Shown: in pieces, positions 33,450-45,571 of the stretch
Layout of the letters: every line of letters begins with the position of its first letter
Numbering within the stretch: position 1 is the stretch's first letter
Source: Paramecium tetraurelia
Taxonomy: Eukaryota; Ciliophora; Oligohymenophorea; Peniculida; Parameciidae
NCBI RefSeq assembly: GCF_000165425.1
Contig: NW_001799444.1
Span: 62,001 to 126,000 of the forward strand
Direction: 5' to 3'
Length of the DNA: 64,000 nucleotides
Program-made: the position numbers and the translations under genes
Notes under the pieces: model-generated
Told to the model about the DNA's origin: nothing
Databases searched by the model: none
Seen by the model: only the letters and a program-made list of their open reading frames with translations

Positions 33450-36148
33450 TCATATTTTTTTGGTTTTAATCAAAGTATTGATTAATGATTAATTAAATGT
33501 GTATTTTTTGTATGATTTCTTCAGTTCATTTAAAGCTTCTAATCCTTTCTTTTTATTATTCTAAATATTATTGTAGGCTTTAATGACATCTGCTGAATTA
33601 TGCCCAGGAAAATAATAACGATAATTTTGCATTTGATCAATATTATTTTGATGGAATATCAAAGGTACGCTAAATGTTTCAAAATAAAATTCTTCAGATC
33701 TTTGTTTGAATATATATGTCTTTTGTAATTCCATAAATGAGGTTCTTTCTATATTTAAAGTAGTATTTGGTTTCATAGTTTTCAATTATTTTAAAAAAAT
33801 GCCAGATTATTCTTTCAAATCCTAGAATTATTATGGGGAGTTTAAACTTTTATTTTAAGATTTTTAAGCCATAATGTCTTAGGTTTCTTAAGCAATCATT
33901 TTTGTTAATGTTTAAGCTTATTCAGAATCAGTTTTCTCATTTTAACCATTTTGTTCATCAATAGATTATCCATCAATTGTTTATTAATATTTTTAGATAG
34001 ATTCAGAAATGATAGATTATGCTACTAAAGAATTGTATTTCGTTTATTTTCTGTTCCATTGTTACCTATCTTATTTCGAATGGTAAAATTATTTCTTAAA
34101 TCTTTATTCTAAATCTGGTTTATATTATAACACACCACAATCAACAATCTAATGATTATATTATCCACACAAATGACATTTTAAAAAGATTTTAAAAAAG
34201 TTATTCTCGAATAAGATTGAATCTTTTATATGATGAAATCTTTCAGCATCTTTATGAAAATTAGATAATTATTCTAACAAGTTATCTCTACTTATTTTAC
34301 AAATTTCTGAATATCCTTATGAGATGGCAGTCACTTTGGGGGGAAATCCAGTAAAAAATTAATATTCACCAAAACAATCCCCTTTCTTTAATATTTACAA
34401 AGACTTTTTAGTTCTTTCCTCTTATAATTCTACTTAACCTTCAATTATGAAATATCTAATATATTCATGAAATTTACAAATTTTTGTCGTTTTAATCATA
34501 TTGTTTAAAAATGCAATCATCGGGAACAACTTCAAATTTCTTTAACTTTTTAGAAAGTAACTTTAAACATTTTTTACTAAAATTCTACTTTAAAAACACA
34601 ATTTTATTGATCAAATTGTTCTAAATGTTGTTCAACATGTCTGTTTTTAGACTCTGAGGGAAGGTTTAGAATAAGCATTCTAACTCCTCAGTATTTTCAT
34701 TTTTATCATTCTGAATGTTAAGTTATAAGAAATTTTTCACTCTAGCCTATAATAATGGGTTAACATTGTTTTTCTTCATGTAAGAACTTACTATTGCTAT
34801 CTACTTTCTGTACTTAAATTTAGTATCATTTATATGTTTAACAAGTATTCCTATGGAATTCATTAAATAAGCATATACACAGCTTGATATTAAGATCATT
34901 ATGCTAGTAAAAATAATTTCGATATGATTTTAAGGTGTGATATCACCATAACCAATAGTAACCATAGTGACAGTTGCCCAATAAAATGAATAATTATATC
35001 TTTGCCATGCTGATTCATTGATTATATTATATTTAATTAGCCATGTATTTTCAAAAAGATCATCAAAGGACCCTATATAATGCCAAATGCTTGCCATAAA
35101 GTGAGCATAGAAGCAAATCAAAATGATTAGAGTTACAAGATCAATTAAACTATTCACCCCCCCTTTTAAATAAAGATATTCAATATAGCCAAAGTAATTT
35201 TTAGTCAATTTTTTTATAGTAATTAAACAAGACATGATACATAATACTTCGTTAACAATAGAGATTCTATTAGATTAAAGGAAATAAATTATCCATATGC
35301 TTATCATTAAAATATCATAAATTAATTATTGGGTCACATAGTGTTTTACTATTATCTTACGATCTTCAATTATTTCCCCCTATATTATAATAGCTCTGTT
35401 AAATGAAATAATAATTTCTAAAGCCAGGCCTAATATGATAAATATAGAAATGTGAGCTATTTCATCATTATCAGGCATAAAACTAGTCAAAAATGGGGTA
35501 AGCCATAAACTAAATAAATAGATAATGAATAAGTAGGTATCAAAAACTATCATAAAATTTGAACCTGGTTAGAATAAGTATCCGCTAATTTTTTAACTAT
35601 TTTGATCTGCCTAATTGTAAATATACTGTACCTAATTCGTTTTAAAATTAATTTTCTTATAAATAGCCCTCTGACGATATCAAATTTTTTCTACTAGTAG
35701 GAAGCACATATGATTTTAAGAATAAATTTTATTAAAACTTCTTAATGTATCTATTTTTAACTAGCAAACCCAACATTTTCTTCATTTGTGTCTTAGCTGC
35801 ATATAAGGATTGGGAAACCTATTAATGAATGTTTCCCTTATTTTTGTTTAAAACTTGGGTTTACACAAGCGGAGAATTCTAAATTTAAAAGTATTGGGTT
35901 ACATTATTTTTTGTTTAAAATCTTCTCAAACTTTCTTTTTGTTTTATAAGTTTCAGTTTACGCTAATCTATGATACCTTAATCATTATATTTCTAACTGA
36001 AATCCTCGAATGGATCAGAAGGCATGGATGTAAGAGAAATTTATCTTTTTTAATATTGCCTTGTTGATTATTAGTGCAAATATGGACCTATGCATTATAC
36101 ATTTTCAGAAACCCTTGAGTCTGACTCTTGAATACTGTCTATATACAT
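33450..36148 (-). CDS. Second CNBD potassium channel, zinc-knuckle-like motif
   Basis: An approximately 879-aa channel. Before S1 it reads KKINFKTNQVQYIYNQ, then GYLFQPGSNFMIVFD and the first membrane segments. S5-pore reads CFYAHFMASIWHYIG and YWATVTMVTIGYGDITP (K+ selectivity filter). The C-linker is followed by a CNBD (CFGEYQFFTGFPPKVT), and immediately after it a CCHC knuckle, CHLCGQYNHQIVDC. A 22-nt intron is clear at 34456..34477. The N-terminal junction needs a 37-nt intron (35671..35707, GTG start), which closes the frame but is atypical, so the first 150 residues are less sure. It is a likely paralogue of the channel at 18716. Function: K+ conductance tuned by cyclic nucleotide or another ligand. 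It converges with the PAS gene, stops 39 bases apart. Confidence 0.85.
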
Positions 36149-36394
36149 TTCCCTTTATTTAATTTTGATATTTTTTAATTTATTAGATTAAGGATCAAAA
36201 TTTATTTTCAAAATAGAATTCTAAAGAAAAATAGAAGCCTTGTAGTTGGATTCACATAGTATTCTACATTATTGAGATTCAAACCCTTGGTATATAGATA
36301 AAGAGTAACAATAAAAATATTTTATTGTCATTATCATTATCACAATTGATATTTTTTAAGTAACATATATTGATTAAATATATATTTTATTAAA

Positions 36395-36922
36395 ATGAGT
36401 GAAAGTTAGGAGTCATCAGAATTTCAATCAGGATCCTCTAAACTTGAATATAAGTATAATTTTCTTTAATATTAGGAGAAGTAACTAGTTAGGATTGACT
36501 AATGTTGAAAGTGGGGATGAATAAATAAAAAAGAAAGCAAAATTAAATGACGAAAATGGACAAATTAAAATTTCAAGAAAGGTAAGTGATGATCTTATCA
36601 AAATATTCGAGAGATTGCCAAACGATTAAATCACAAAATTATTAGATGTCATCAAAGTCAAAAATTCACGTATCTATGAATTAAATATTAAATAGCTGAT
36701 TTACATGTTAAGGTGAATCTTGTTGATTTGATGCAGAAGGATGAAGATTTTGCTTTGGATAGTTAATCTGACTCATAAAAAGAGAAAAAAAGGAAAAAAA
36801 GAGAATCCAAAGAAAAGGAATGCAGATGTTGTAAATAAGTAGTGAAACGTCATCATTGCACACATACAGAATGCGAAAAGCCTTGTTAAATCTTAGAAAA
36901 AATGAAAAAATGCAAAACTTGA
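36395..36922 (+). CDS. Small NET-domain-like protein with Cys/His-rich tail
   Basis: A 159-aa protein with two introns (22 nt near 36456; 26 nt near 36670). After an acidic Ser-rich N-terminus, residues about 60-110 read IFERLPNDQITKLLDVIK, then PDLHVKVNLVDL. This recalls the extra-terminal (NET) domain of BET proteins, which binds chromatin regulators. A Lys/Arg-rich stretch (EKKRKKRESKEK) could be a nuclear localisation signal. The C-terminus is a Cys/His cluster, CRCCKQVVKRHHCTHTEC, that could bind zinc. No bromodomain is present, so this would be a stand-alone NET module. The family call is by resemblance only. Exon sum 160 codons. It lies in a divergent pair with the K+ channel. Confidence 0.6.
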
Positions 36923-37282
36923 ATTTTGTTTTAATTTCAATACTAATTTCCTCTAATTATTTTTTCATACTTAATCACCTCTCCAAATATAAAAACCATT
37001 TCTTATGATAATAACTAAAAATAATTACATTAGATATTGAACTAAAAATCCTAATATTCCTTTCAAATGTGGATTTCATAATATTGGATTTTCATATTTT
37101 TATTATATTCAAATTTAAGTTCAATTTTAAAAGTGTACTTTAATTTATAAATCAATATATTAGAATTTCGATAATTTAGACTCTATGGATATGAAAAGTT
37201 AAGAGAAGTCTATTATTGTGAAATAGCTGTTGTGAACAATTAAGAGAATCACAATGTGTTAACCTGATTGATTTTAAAAACA

Positions 37283-38725
37283 ATGATATTTTTATTAATT
37301 ATAAAAATAACAATCGCATGGAAAGTCTAGAATGTGAAAGATAATATTTAAACCTGTTAAGTCTTTCAGAGTGGGAATCAATAGGAATGCGAATTAAATG
37401 ATTTAATCATATTTAGACTAGATTCATATTTTGCTATTTGCTTAATCTCATCTGAGATTGGCATTTCAAGTGTGTTATATGAAGACTCTCAAGGAAATTA
37501 CTAATTTATTAGCGTACTTAAAGAATAAATAGTAATATATCCCTTACCCTATATCTGCGGTAGCTTATATAGAACAGTTTAACATTAAAATCAATTTTCA
37601 AACTATTCGTTAACTAGAGATAATTCATCTTTGTACATATTTGGTGGATTTGATGGATCTAAGTTAAGAAATCAATTGTTGGAATACAATATTGATGCTC
37701 TCTTGAATAACCAAATCACTTATTAAATTCTACCTAATAATTTTATATCAAAATTAACTGTATCCTTAAGCTTATGGGATGGGACTATAGAGGATTTTTC
37801 ATTCACATCCAATTTTCCTCGGTTGTAAAAATTAAAGAATTTGGAATATAAATATACTCTAAGTTCTGTACCAGAAAATACTTAATGCTCAATTTCAAAT
37901 GTTCCGAAATGCTCATAACATAGTGTTATTGTCTATGTTGATGAATGCAATTGCATAAAATTATTTTATGGAAGAGACTCTAATTATGTGAATTAAAATT
38001 CTTCCTGGATTTACTACCTAGATGATTAAGTTTGGTAAGAAACTACAACTGAGTCGCTTCTGAAATTTGGAAATTCCCCTGTTGGGCAATATTTTCCTGA
38101 AATAAAGATGGTGGGATTTTTTGCAGAAAATACTTATTACTTTTACTATGATTGGGAGTGGTATAAAAATTATGAGGTATTAAATTTTGGATTTACCTTT
38201 AAATAAATGATTGCCTATGACAATAAGACCTTTCTTTTAAATTCATCTAGTATCCTTTATAGTTATTTTTCTGATTAGCAGAACATGAAAAGTTAGTAAT
38301 ATGGCATCTATATGTGTTAAGATGATTATCATGGTTATGATTGTCAAACTCAAGACTTACAATGTCCAGGAAGCATTTGTTTTAATGATTTATTATTTGA
38401 GAGAATTTGTGTACATTGTTAAGGACATGGTAAATGCTTGAATGGGAACTGTAAATGCGACGACGGATTCAGTGGCAATGATTGTAGTTAATAAGTGAAA
38501 TGTTTAAACGATTGTTCAAATGAGGGAACTTGTATTCAATATTTCCCAACACCTCAATGTAGATGTAAATAGGAAAATAAAAGGGGAGGAGAAGATTGTT
38601 CTACAGTCTTTTGTCTAAATGATTGTTCCAATAATGGAGTATGTAAAAATGGGGCATGTGATTGCATTAGCGGGGTAAAAGGTGATGATTGTAGTATATT
38701 AAATCTAAAATTTATTGATGAATGA
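37283..38725 (+). CDS. Secreted protein with C-terminal EGF-like repeats
   Basis: An intronless 480-aa protein with a signal peptide (MIFLLIIKITIAW) followed by a Cys-poor domain of about 330 aa. That part has kelch-like strands (SLYIFGGFDGSKL, LFYGRDSN), suggesting a beta-propeller. The last 130 residues carry EGF/tenascin-type modules: CVHCQGHGKCLNGNCKCD, CLNDCSNEGTC and CLNDCSNNGVCKNGACDC, each followed by GxDC. The layout is that of an extracellular or cell-surface adhesion protein. No transmembrane anchor is visible at the C-terminus. The roughly 100 bases before the ATG are AT-rich with no further ATG in frame. Moderately sure of the secretion call and sure of the EGF-like spacing. Confidence 0.78.
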
Positions 38726-39614
38726 TATTAAAAATTAGATTAAGTTATTATAAATTATATAGCATAAGTGTTTAAATTTAACTTAAAATTGTTATTAAAT
38801 GAGTGAAAAAAATATAATAATTCTATTTCTGAGTATTAGAGAGTGTGATAATTCTTTACCATAGTGTTGAAATCGTATTCAATTAATAAATTTATGTTTT
38901 CATATTTAAGTGATCTTAAAATAAATCTAAAAATTGATGAATTAATTTATGTTATTATTCCTTAAAATTATTTGCCATAAAAATGTCAGAAAGTATGAAC
39001 TCTTTACTAAAATTAGGTTGCTTATTTATTTTCAGATAAGTTAGAATTGTACTATAATTTATTAGTCTATAATCTTAAAAAAGTGTACAATTAATTTATA
39101 GTTTAATCAAATCTTTTCGATTCAGCTGCAAATAATGATAATATAATATCATGTCTCTGATGATTAATTATAAGACTAAGTTATTTTAAAAAATAAGATA
39201 ACTATTGATGTTAAATATTGAACAATTTTATGATTAATAATAGTCTTAGATTATCTGGGTTGAGACTATCAAAATCACTATTAAGTATTTACGAGTGATT
39301 TTATTATCATATTCATAGATTCGATTAGCTCCTTCATTTTAATAAATAAAGAATCCTTGTTATTTTTAGCATTGAAAATGACAATTGTTATCTTTTGGAT
39401 AAGTAAGTTAAATATGGTAAATATTTAGATTGATTAAAAAATAGATCAGAGTGGCGAATGTATTTCAATCAAGATTTTTCTGTAATATAATTCAATCATC
39501 ATTAAGAAGGAATGATTTTGATAAATATATATATATTTGAATGTTAATTTAATATTTAATGGGATGAGTACATTAATCACATATTAAAATCTTTTTATTT
39601 AAAATAAAAAAGCA
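38726..39614. other. Unusually long gene-poor spacer upstream of the ribosomal protein gene
   Basis: Almost 890 bases between a plus-strand EGF gene and the plus-strand ribosomal protein gene, very long for this compact genome. All frames on both strands are broken at short intervals, and no intron-rescued frame was found. No tRNA or rRNA shape was seen. It could hold an unrecognised RNA gene, a dead gene or a long promoter. Confidence 0.4.
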
Positions 39615-40083
39615 ATGGTCAGCAGATTGAGGAAATGCCGTAAAATGAGAGGACATGTGTGCCACGGATATGGTAGAGTTGGTAAACACAGAAAACATCC
39701 AAGCGGTAGAGGTGTTTCAGGAGGTTTAACACATCATCGCATCAATTTCAATAAATACCATCCAGGTTATTTCCAAAAAGTACTCATCTTTCTCTATTCC
39801 TTAGACCGGAATGAGACATTTCCATTTGAAGAAGAATACACTTCATAAACCAGTTGTAAATATTGACAAATTGTGGTCACTTGTCACTGATGATACCAGA
39901 AAAAAATATGCTAGTTCAAAAGATAAAGCAGCTGTGATCGATGTTACAAAGGCTGGCTACTTCAAAGTCCTTGGAAAGGGTAGACTCCCAAATTAACCTG
40001 TCGTTGTTAAAGCCAAATTCTTTAGCAAAACCGCAGAAAGAAGAATTAAAGCAGTCGGTGGTGCATGCATACTCGTAGCCTGA
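39615..40083 (+). CDS. RPL27A: Ribosomal protein L27a (uL15)
   Basis: A 147-aa protein with one intron (39780..39804, 25 nt). The N-terminus [20 protein letters not shown] and the Gly/Arg/His-rich block [14 protein letters not shown] are diagnostic of eukaryotic L27a/uL15, a large-subunit ribosomal protein. The second exon gives [10 protein letters not shown] and the conserved [12 protein letters not shown] and [13 protein letters not shown] motifs, ending in VGGACILVA. Length equals the usual 145-149 aa. Highly expressed housekeeping gene. It converges with the glycerol kinase gene, the two stops being 34 bases apart. Exon sum 148 codons. Confidence 0.96.
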
Positions 40084-40117
40084 TACATTACATATTACAA
40101 TATCAAATAGACAATAT

Positions 40118-41619
40118 TCATTCAATCTTTTTGAACTACAAAGCACAATTAACAGCTAATTCCCATTATTTGTATTGCTTCTCATAAGACTTTTTGCCCT
40201 CATAAATTTATTAGACCTTCATATTCTAGATAATCTACTGTTCAGTCAATAGATTCAATCCCACTGCAGCAAACATGGCAGCTCCTGAAGCAGTAGATTC
40301 AATTATTTCTGGATATACTAACTTCTTTTGAGTGATATCTGCTTACAATTACATCAATTCCTTATTCTTAGTTAATCCACCATCCACATGAATCTTATTA
40401 ATCTTAATTCCCGATTATTCCATGGCCTTTATAACATCCTTTGTTCTATAACAAACTGATTCTAATATAGCTCTTCTGATATGATCCTTTGTTGTGTAAT
40501 AACTTAAACCAATCATAGTCCCTGTTGCATCGAAATTCCAAAATGGAGTAAATAAACCACTAAATGCTGGCACTATGTAGACTCCTCCATTATCTTCCGC
40601 ATTCACAGTACTTTAACTCAATTATTCCCAATTTTCAAACCATTATAGTTTATCCTTTGCCCAATTGAACAATTACCCTCCACTTTCAACAGCTCCTTCA
40701 AAAGCATAAACTGGCTTCTCATTTTCTTTCTAGTATAAGACAGTAGTCAACAAGCCAAAATCTGAGATTTTAATATTCTCTCCAATGTTAGCCATAATAA
40801 AAAGTCCACTTCCCTGTGTATTCTTGCAATCTCCTTCATGAAATAAAGCATGACCTATAGCAGCTGCTTATTAATCACCCAAGACACAATTGATAGGTAC
40901 ACCTTCATACTCCTCAATTTTCAATGAACCAAAATTACTATTTGATGCCTTTATTTGAGGCAAACAATTTTTGGGGATGTTGAATTGACTTAATATAATA
41001 CAAATTCATACTTTAATAAGTCTTCATCCCATTAAAGAGTATGCAAATTCATCAAATTAGTTCTTGATGCATTTGTTACATCTGTTAAATGATTCTATTC
41101 CCTTGTTAAATTCCATACAATCCAGCAATCAATAGTACCAAATAATACATTCCCTGAATTGAGATCGTCTCTTAGAGCTTGATTGTTTTGGATCATCCAT
41201 TACAATTTGTATGAGCTAAAGTAGGTATTAATTGGTAATCCAGTTTTTTATTAAAAATAGTTCTTTGGATATTTGTTTAAATATTCTTAGCAGATATCAT
41301 GTGTTCTTGTATCACTCCATACAATTGCATTCATATATGGTATTGCAGTATGCTTATTCCATGCAACAACAGTTTCCCTTTAATTTGTGACTCCAATGGT
41401 CACTAATTTATGCACTCCATCCATCTTCTTATGAGCTTACTTAATGCACTCAATAGTATTATTTAATATCTCATTTGGATCATGTTCTAACCACCCTTGG
41501 TGAGGAGTGATTTGTTTATGAGTTATATAATGGTAACTAAGCTATTCACCATTCAAATTGCAAATAGTAAATCTAGTCCCAGTTGTTGAGGAATCAATAG
41601 ATCCAATTACAGATTACAT
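40118..41619 (-). CDS. Glycerol kinase
   Basis: A 492-aa FGGY-family kinase with one intron (40989..41011, 23 nt). It begins [17 protein letters not shown] (phosphate-binding loop 1). Then come the glycerol-binding stretches [12 protein letters not shown] and [19 protein letters not shown], and [13 protein letters not shown]. Removing the intron restores [26 protein letters not shown] (adenine site) and [11 protein letters not shown]. Further on are ENGGVY-like [15 protein letters not shown] and [11 protein letters not shown]. It phosphorylates glycerol to glycerol-3-phosphate using ATP, feeding glycolysis and lipid synthesis. Length is typical (about 500 aa). The exon sum is 493 codons. Confidence 0.95.
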
Positions 41620-41729
41620 AATTTTTATATTAAATACGTAATTTTACTATTCTAAACTTTAATAAAACATTTAGTATAAAGTTTTTAATATACTTAAATT
41701 TAAGATTAATTAATTTTCAATACAATAAA

Positions 41730-42968
41730 TCAATTAGATTATTACTAATTCTAAGTGCTTTTTTCTAAATCTTTGGATTGCTATTTACTAATTGATTGTT
41801 GTTGAGATATTGTGCGATTTTGCTTTGAGGAGATAGAATGGTTATCTGAAGAGAGAAGTTCACTTTAATTCATCCGACCTTTCTATTTAGTCTAAGAAGA
41901 TTTGCTTTTATTATTGCAAAAGTTGAGAATATACTGCAAATCTTACTTGCTATTCTTTATTGTCTTGGATTGGTACAATCGATCTACTTATTGTTTTTGT
42001 TCATTAAAAGATGGTTTACATAATGTGGGGAGTGAAAATTGATACTCTTTCATTAAAGATTCACGAAATGATGAATTACTATTTAAGTAATTGCTTAGCT
42101 GTCCATTTACTTTCAATTACAACATAGTTGGCAATTGAGCATAAGGACTATTCTACGACTCCTTAGGCAATTTCTATAAACTATAGGACTTAGAATTTTA
42201 TGGTCTCAATCCAGCGATGTTATTGTATTCCTTTATGCTTAAATTTAATGCTGTCATTAGATTATTTTTCAAATTATTGCCATGTAGTTGAGAATCCTTT
42301 AATTTACTTAGATTGATAAATTAAATATATTACTTAAGCAATCTCTGTTCTTCTGTGCTCATCTAATCACACAGTGCTTATTACTCTTACAATCGTTTTG
42401 CAATTTAATCTTTAAATAAATTTTATTCTTATTTAATTCTCTCTATTCTTTCTGCTTTCTTCTATTCCAAATCTTGTTTCATATTAAACTCCCATTCAGA
42501 AATCTACCTTATTAAAGAATACAATTTACTCTCGCATATTGTTGTTATTTCTCTAAAAGTTCTTCTTCTCTTTTCTTTTTGTTTTGATACATCTACAATT
42601 GCAATTCTTATTTCACCAATGCAGTTTTCAAGCACTTCTCATCAAACATATCTTATTTCAACTTTTTTGCTTCTTCTTGCTATTGTTATTTGTTTCTTCT
42701 AATTAAATTTTGTAATCCATTATCATTGTTATTGTTAGCTTCCATGATCTTGCTAAGCTATTTAATTACTATCAAGTCATACTTCCATTTGATCCTCAAA
42801 TTTCTATTTCTTAGCATTGACAATCTTTTCTACTTTCCCCTAAACAATATTATTGTTAGCTTCTTGTAAATTAAGTTATTGTTTCAGTTAAATCAATCGG
42901 TTTTCAAGAGCAGCAAGTTCCTGGTTTTTTTAATTCAGATGTTTCATCTATTGAGAAACTGTTTCCAT
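41730..42968 (-). CDS. Coiled-coil protein of unknown function
   Basis: A 395-aa protein with two introns (42758..42782, 42504..42529). Residues 1-200 are a nearly continuous coiled coil rich in Gln, Glu and Lys (METVSQQMKHLNQKNQEL, RRNKQQQQEEAKKLKQD, KKAERIERIKQEQ). The C-terminal half is Ser/Asn/Gln-rich and disordered. No catalytic motif. Such proteins are common among ciliate basal-body and cortical components, but nothing here proves that role. The start lies 168 bases from the divergent start of the gene at 43137. Exon sum 396 codons. Confidence 0.7.
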
Positions 42969-43136
42969 ATGCTATTAGGAATAATAATTAATCAATGATA
43001 AAATTAAGAATTCTGTAAAATAAATAGAAAACAAAAATATTAGAACATATGTAAATGACCAGTTTTGCATTATTTATAAACAATAAACACTCATTTTTTA
43101 ATATTAACAAAATTTATAATTAGTTAGTTCTCTTCT

Positions 43137-43427
43137 ATGGAATTAAAGAAGTTATTTTAGATGGGATGTATATACATTATGAGAAGTTTAGACTTCAAAG
43201 AAGAGTAAATAGAATATCGTGATTGGGTCAAAAAGGTTATTACTCTTAATGAGCATAACGAGTAGTTCAAGATTTGCAATAGACAACTTATATACTACAG
43301 ATAGATGTTCAAATTCCAAACAACTAATCAATTTATTCCCAAGAGTATGAAATCAATAGGGGATTTTGCAATATAATTTATCGATTTTATGCATTTAATT
43401 AAAGCAAATTAAAATTATAATTTATGA
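43137..43427 (+). CDS. Small unknown ORF overlapping the helicase start
   Basis: A 96-codon open frame, ATG at 43137 to TGA at 43425-43427. The sequence reads MELKKLFQMGCIYIMRSL and continues with aromatic and charged residues without low complexity (FKEEQIEYRDWVKKVITL, YRQMFKFQTTNQFIPKSM), which looks like a real protein. Its TGA overlaps the ATG of the downstream DEAD-box gene as ATGA, highly unusual for a nuclear genome. Three readings are possible: an independent small gene, a 5' exon of the helicase whose junction I failed to find, or a chance frame in the 5' leader. No family recognised. Confidence 0.4.
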
Positions 43428-45540
43428 AAAACAATCACAAGCGTCGATTTTAGGATGTAGATCATTTGATTTAACTCAGAAAAAAAGCAATACCAAATAA
43501 AGGAGAATACCTCTATGATTATAAGCTGTAGGATGCACTAAAAAAAAGAGATACCTATTCAAAGGAGGAATTCAAATAAAAATTCAAGATTGATTTTGAA
43601 GATCTGCCAATTTCAACCAATACACTCAGAGCCTTGAAATAGAGAAAGTTTATTAAGATGACTGAGATCTAAAGGTGTGTTATACCACATGCATTGGCAG
43701 AAAGAGATATTCTAGGTGCATCTAAAACAGGAAGTGGAAAAACATTGTCATACTTGTTACCTTTGATTGAGAATCTTTATGTGAACAAATGGACTCCTCT
43801 GGATGGTTTAGGAGCTCTTATCATTTTGCCTACAAGAGAATTAGCTATGCAAGTATTTGAGGTTTTTAAGTCACTTAATACTTACCATATTTTATCAATG
43901 GCATTGTTGATTGGTGGTAAAAACTATCAATACGAGAGAGACAGAATCACTGGAATGAATGTTATTATCTGTACACCTGGAAGACTCTTATAGCATTTTG
44001 AAGAGAGTCCTGGATTTGATGCAAACAATTTAAAGGTCTTAGTTTTGGACGAAGCTGATATGATGTTAGAGTTGGGTTTTTGGGGACCGTTAAAGGCAAT
44101 AATGAACTACCTCCCAAAAGAGAAATAGACTATGCTTTTTTCTGCTACTCTCAATCAAACAATCCATTAACTATGCAAGATTTCTCTATAAAATCCAGAG
44201 AGCATTTTCTTACATGAGAAATTGGCTACAGATTCAAATGAATAGACAGACAATGTTATGTCAACACCAAATAAATTATAATAATTTTACATTGTTACAC
44301 CTATAGAAGAGAAAATAGATGTTCTATTTTCATTCATAAAGTCTCACAATAAATAAAAAATCGTAATCTTTGTATCTACTTGTAAATAAGTGAGATATTT
44401 ATTTGAAGTGTTTAGAAAATTAAAATTGGGAATGCTATTATATGAATTACATGGTAGATAAAAGCAGGATAAAAGAACAGCCATATTTTTCACTTTTTCA
44501 GAAAAGAAGGCTGCAGCATTATTTACAACTAATATTGCATCAAGAGGCTTAGATTTTCCAAAAGTAGATTGGGTCATTTAATTTGATTGTCCAGATGATC
44601 CATCCACCTATGTGCATAGAGTAGGAAGAACTGCAAGGTATATAGCAGGAGGGTTCTCCATGCTCTTTTTATTGCCTTCTGAGGTCAAGTTTATTGACAA
44701 GGTGAAGTAGAAGGGAGTTGAAATCAAATAAAAATTTTTGAATTCCAATAAACAATTAACAATCAAATAGACGATCTAAAGTTTAGTGTCTGAAAACATA
44801 GAACTAAAATATTTAGCCTAGAGAGCTTTTATTAGTTATGTTAGATCAGTTGATATCAATGCAGACAAGGAGATATTCAAGTTAAAGGAAATCAAAACTG
44901 ACTTATTAGCTGAGAGCATGGGATTAGTCTAAGTTCCAATTCTAACTGTTTAATAGCCTGATGAATCAGATTAGGAGGATAAGCCAGAGAAAAAATCTAA
45001 ATTACAAAAACTAAAGGAGAAGATTGAAATCAAAAAGTAAATGGCAATAGACCAAAATAAACCAATTGAAACTAAGAAACTTAAGTAGATTTCTAGAGAG
45101 AGTGGTTTTGATAAGTTTGAGGGTATGAAAGCTAAGACGTTTGATTTTGAAGGGGAATTTCTAAAGCGCAAACCTTAATAGGAAATTGAAGAAGAAGAAG
45201 AGGAATTAGAGCAACCAAAGTTTGTGACATCCAAAAGATAAATGAAAAAGGTGAAGGCAGACGGAATATTTGGAGGCAGAAACAAAGTGTTTTTCGATGA
45301 TGAAGGTAATGTCATTTTTATATAATTATAGGAAATCAAATCACAGCAGAGGAGAAGAGAAGATAAGAAATTTTAGAAGGATAGTAAGAAGTCTTATAGA
45401 AGGATGAAGATAGAACATTAAAATATGGACAGAAATTAATTGAGCATGCCGAAGATGATAAAGCAAATGAAAAGGATAGAATCAAATAAAAAAGATTAAA
45501 GAAGAAAATTAGAATGCAGGAAGTTTAAGAAGAGTATTGA
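43424..45540 (+). CDS. DEAD-box RNA helicase, Dbp4/DDX10 type
   Basis: A 696-aa helicase with one intron (45306..45331). The Q-motif region reads [16 protein letters not shown]. Motif I is ASKTGSGKT, Ia is PTRELA, Ib TPGRLL, II is DEAD, III SAT, and [10 protein letters not shown]. All are present and ordered, giving an ATP-dependent RNA helicase. The C-terminal extension contains the conserved Dbp4/DDX10 stretch [19 protein letters not shown] followed by [10 protein letters not shown]. This subfamily frees the U14 snoRNA from pre-rRNA during 18S rRNA maturation in the nucleolus. The tail is Lys-rich. The first ATG overlaps the preceding small ORF. Exon sum 697 codons. Confidence 0.92.
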
Positions 45541-45571
45541 TTTTTATTGTAATTAATATATATAATAAAAA

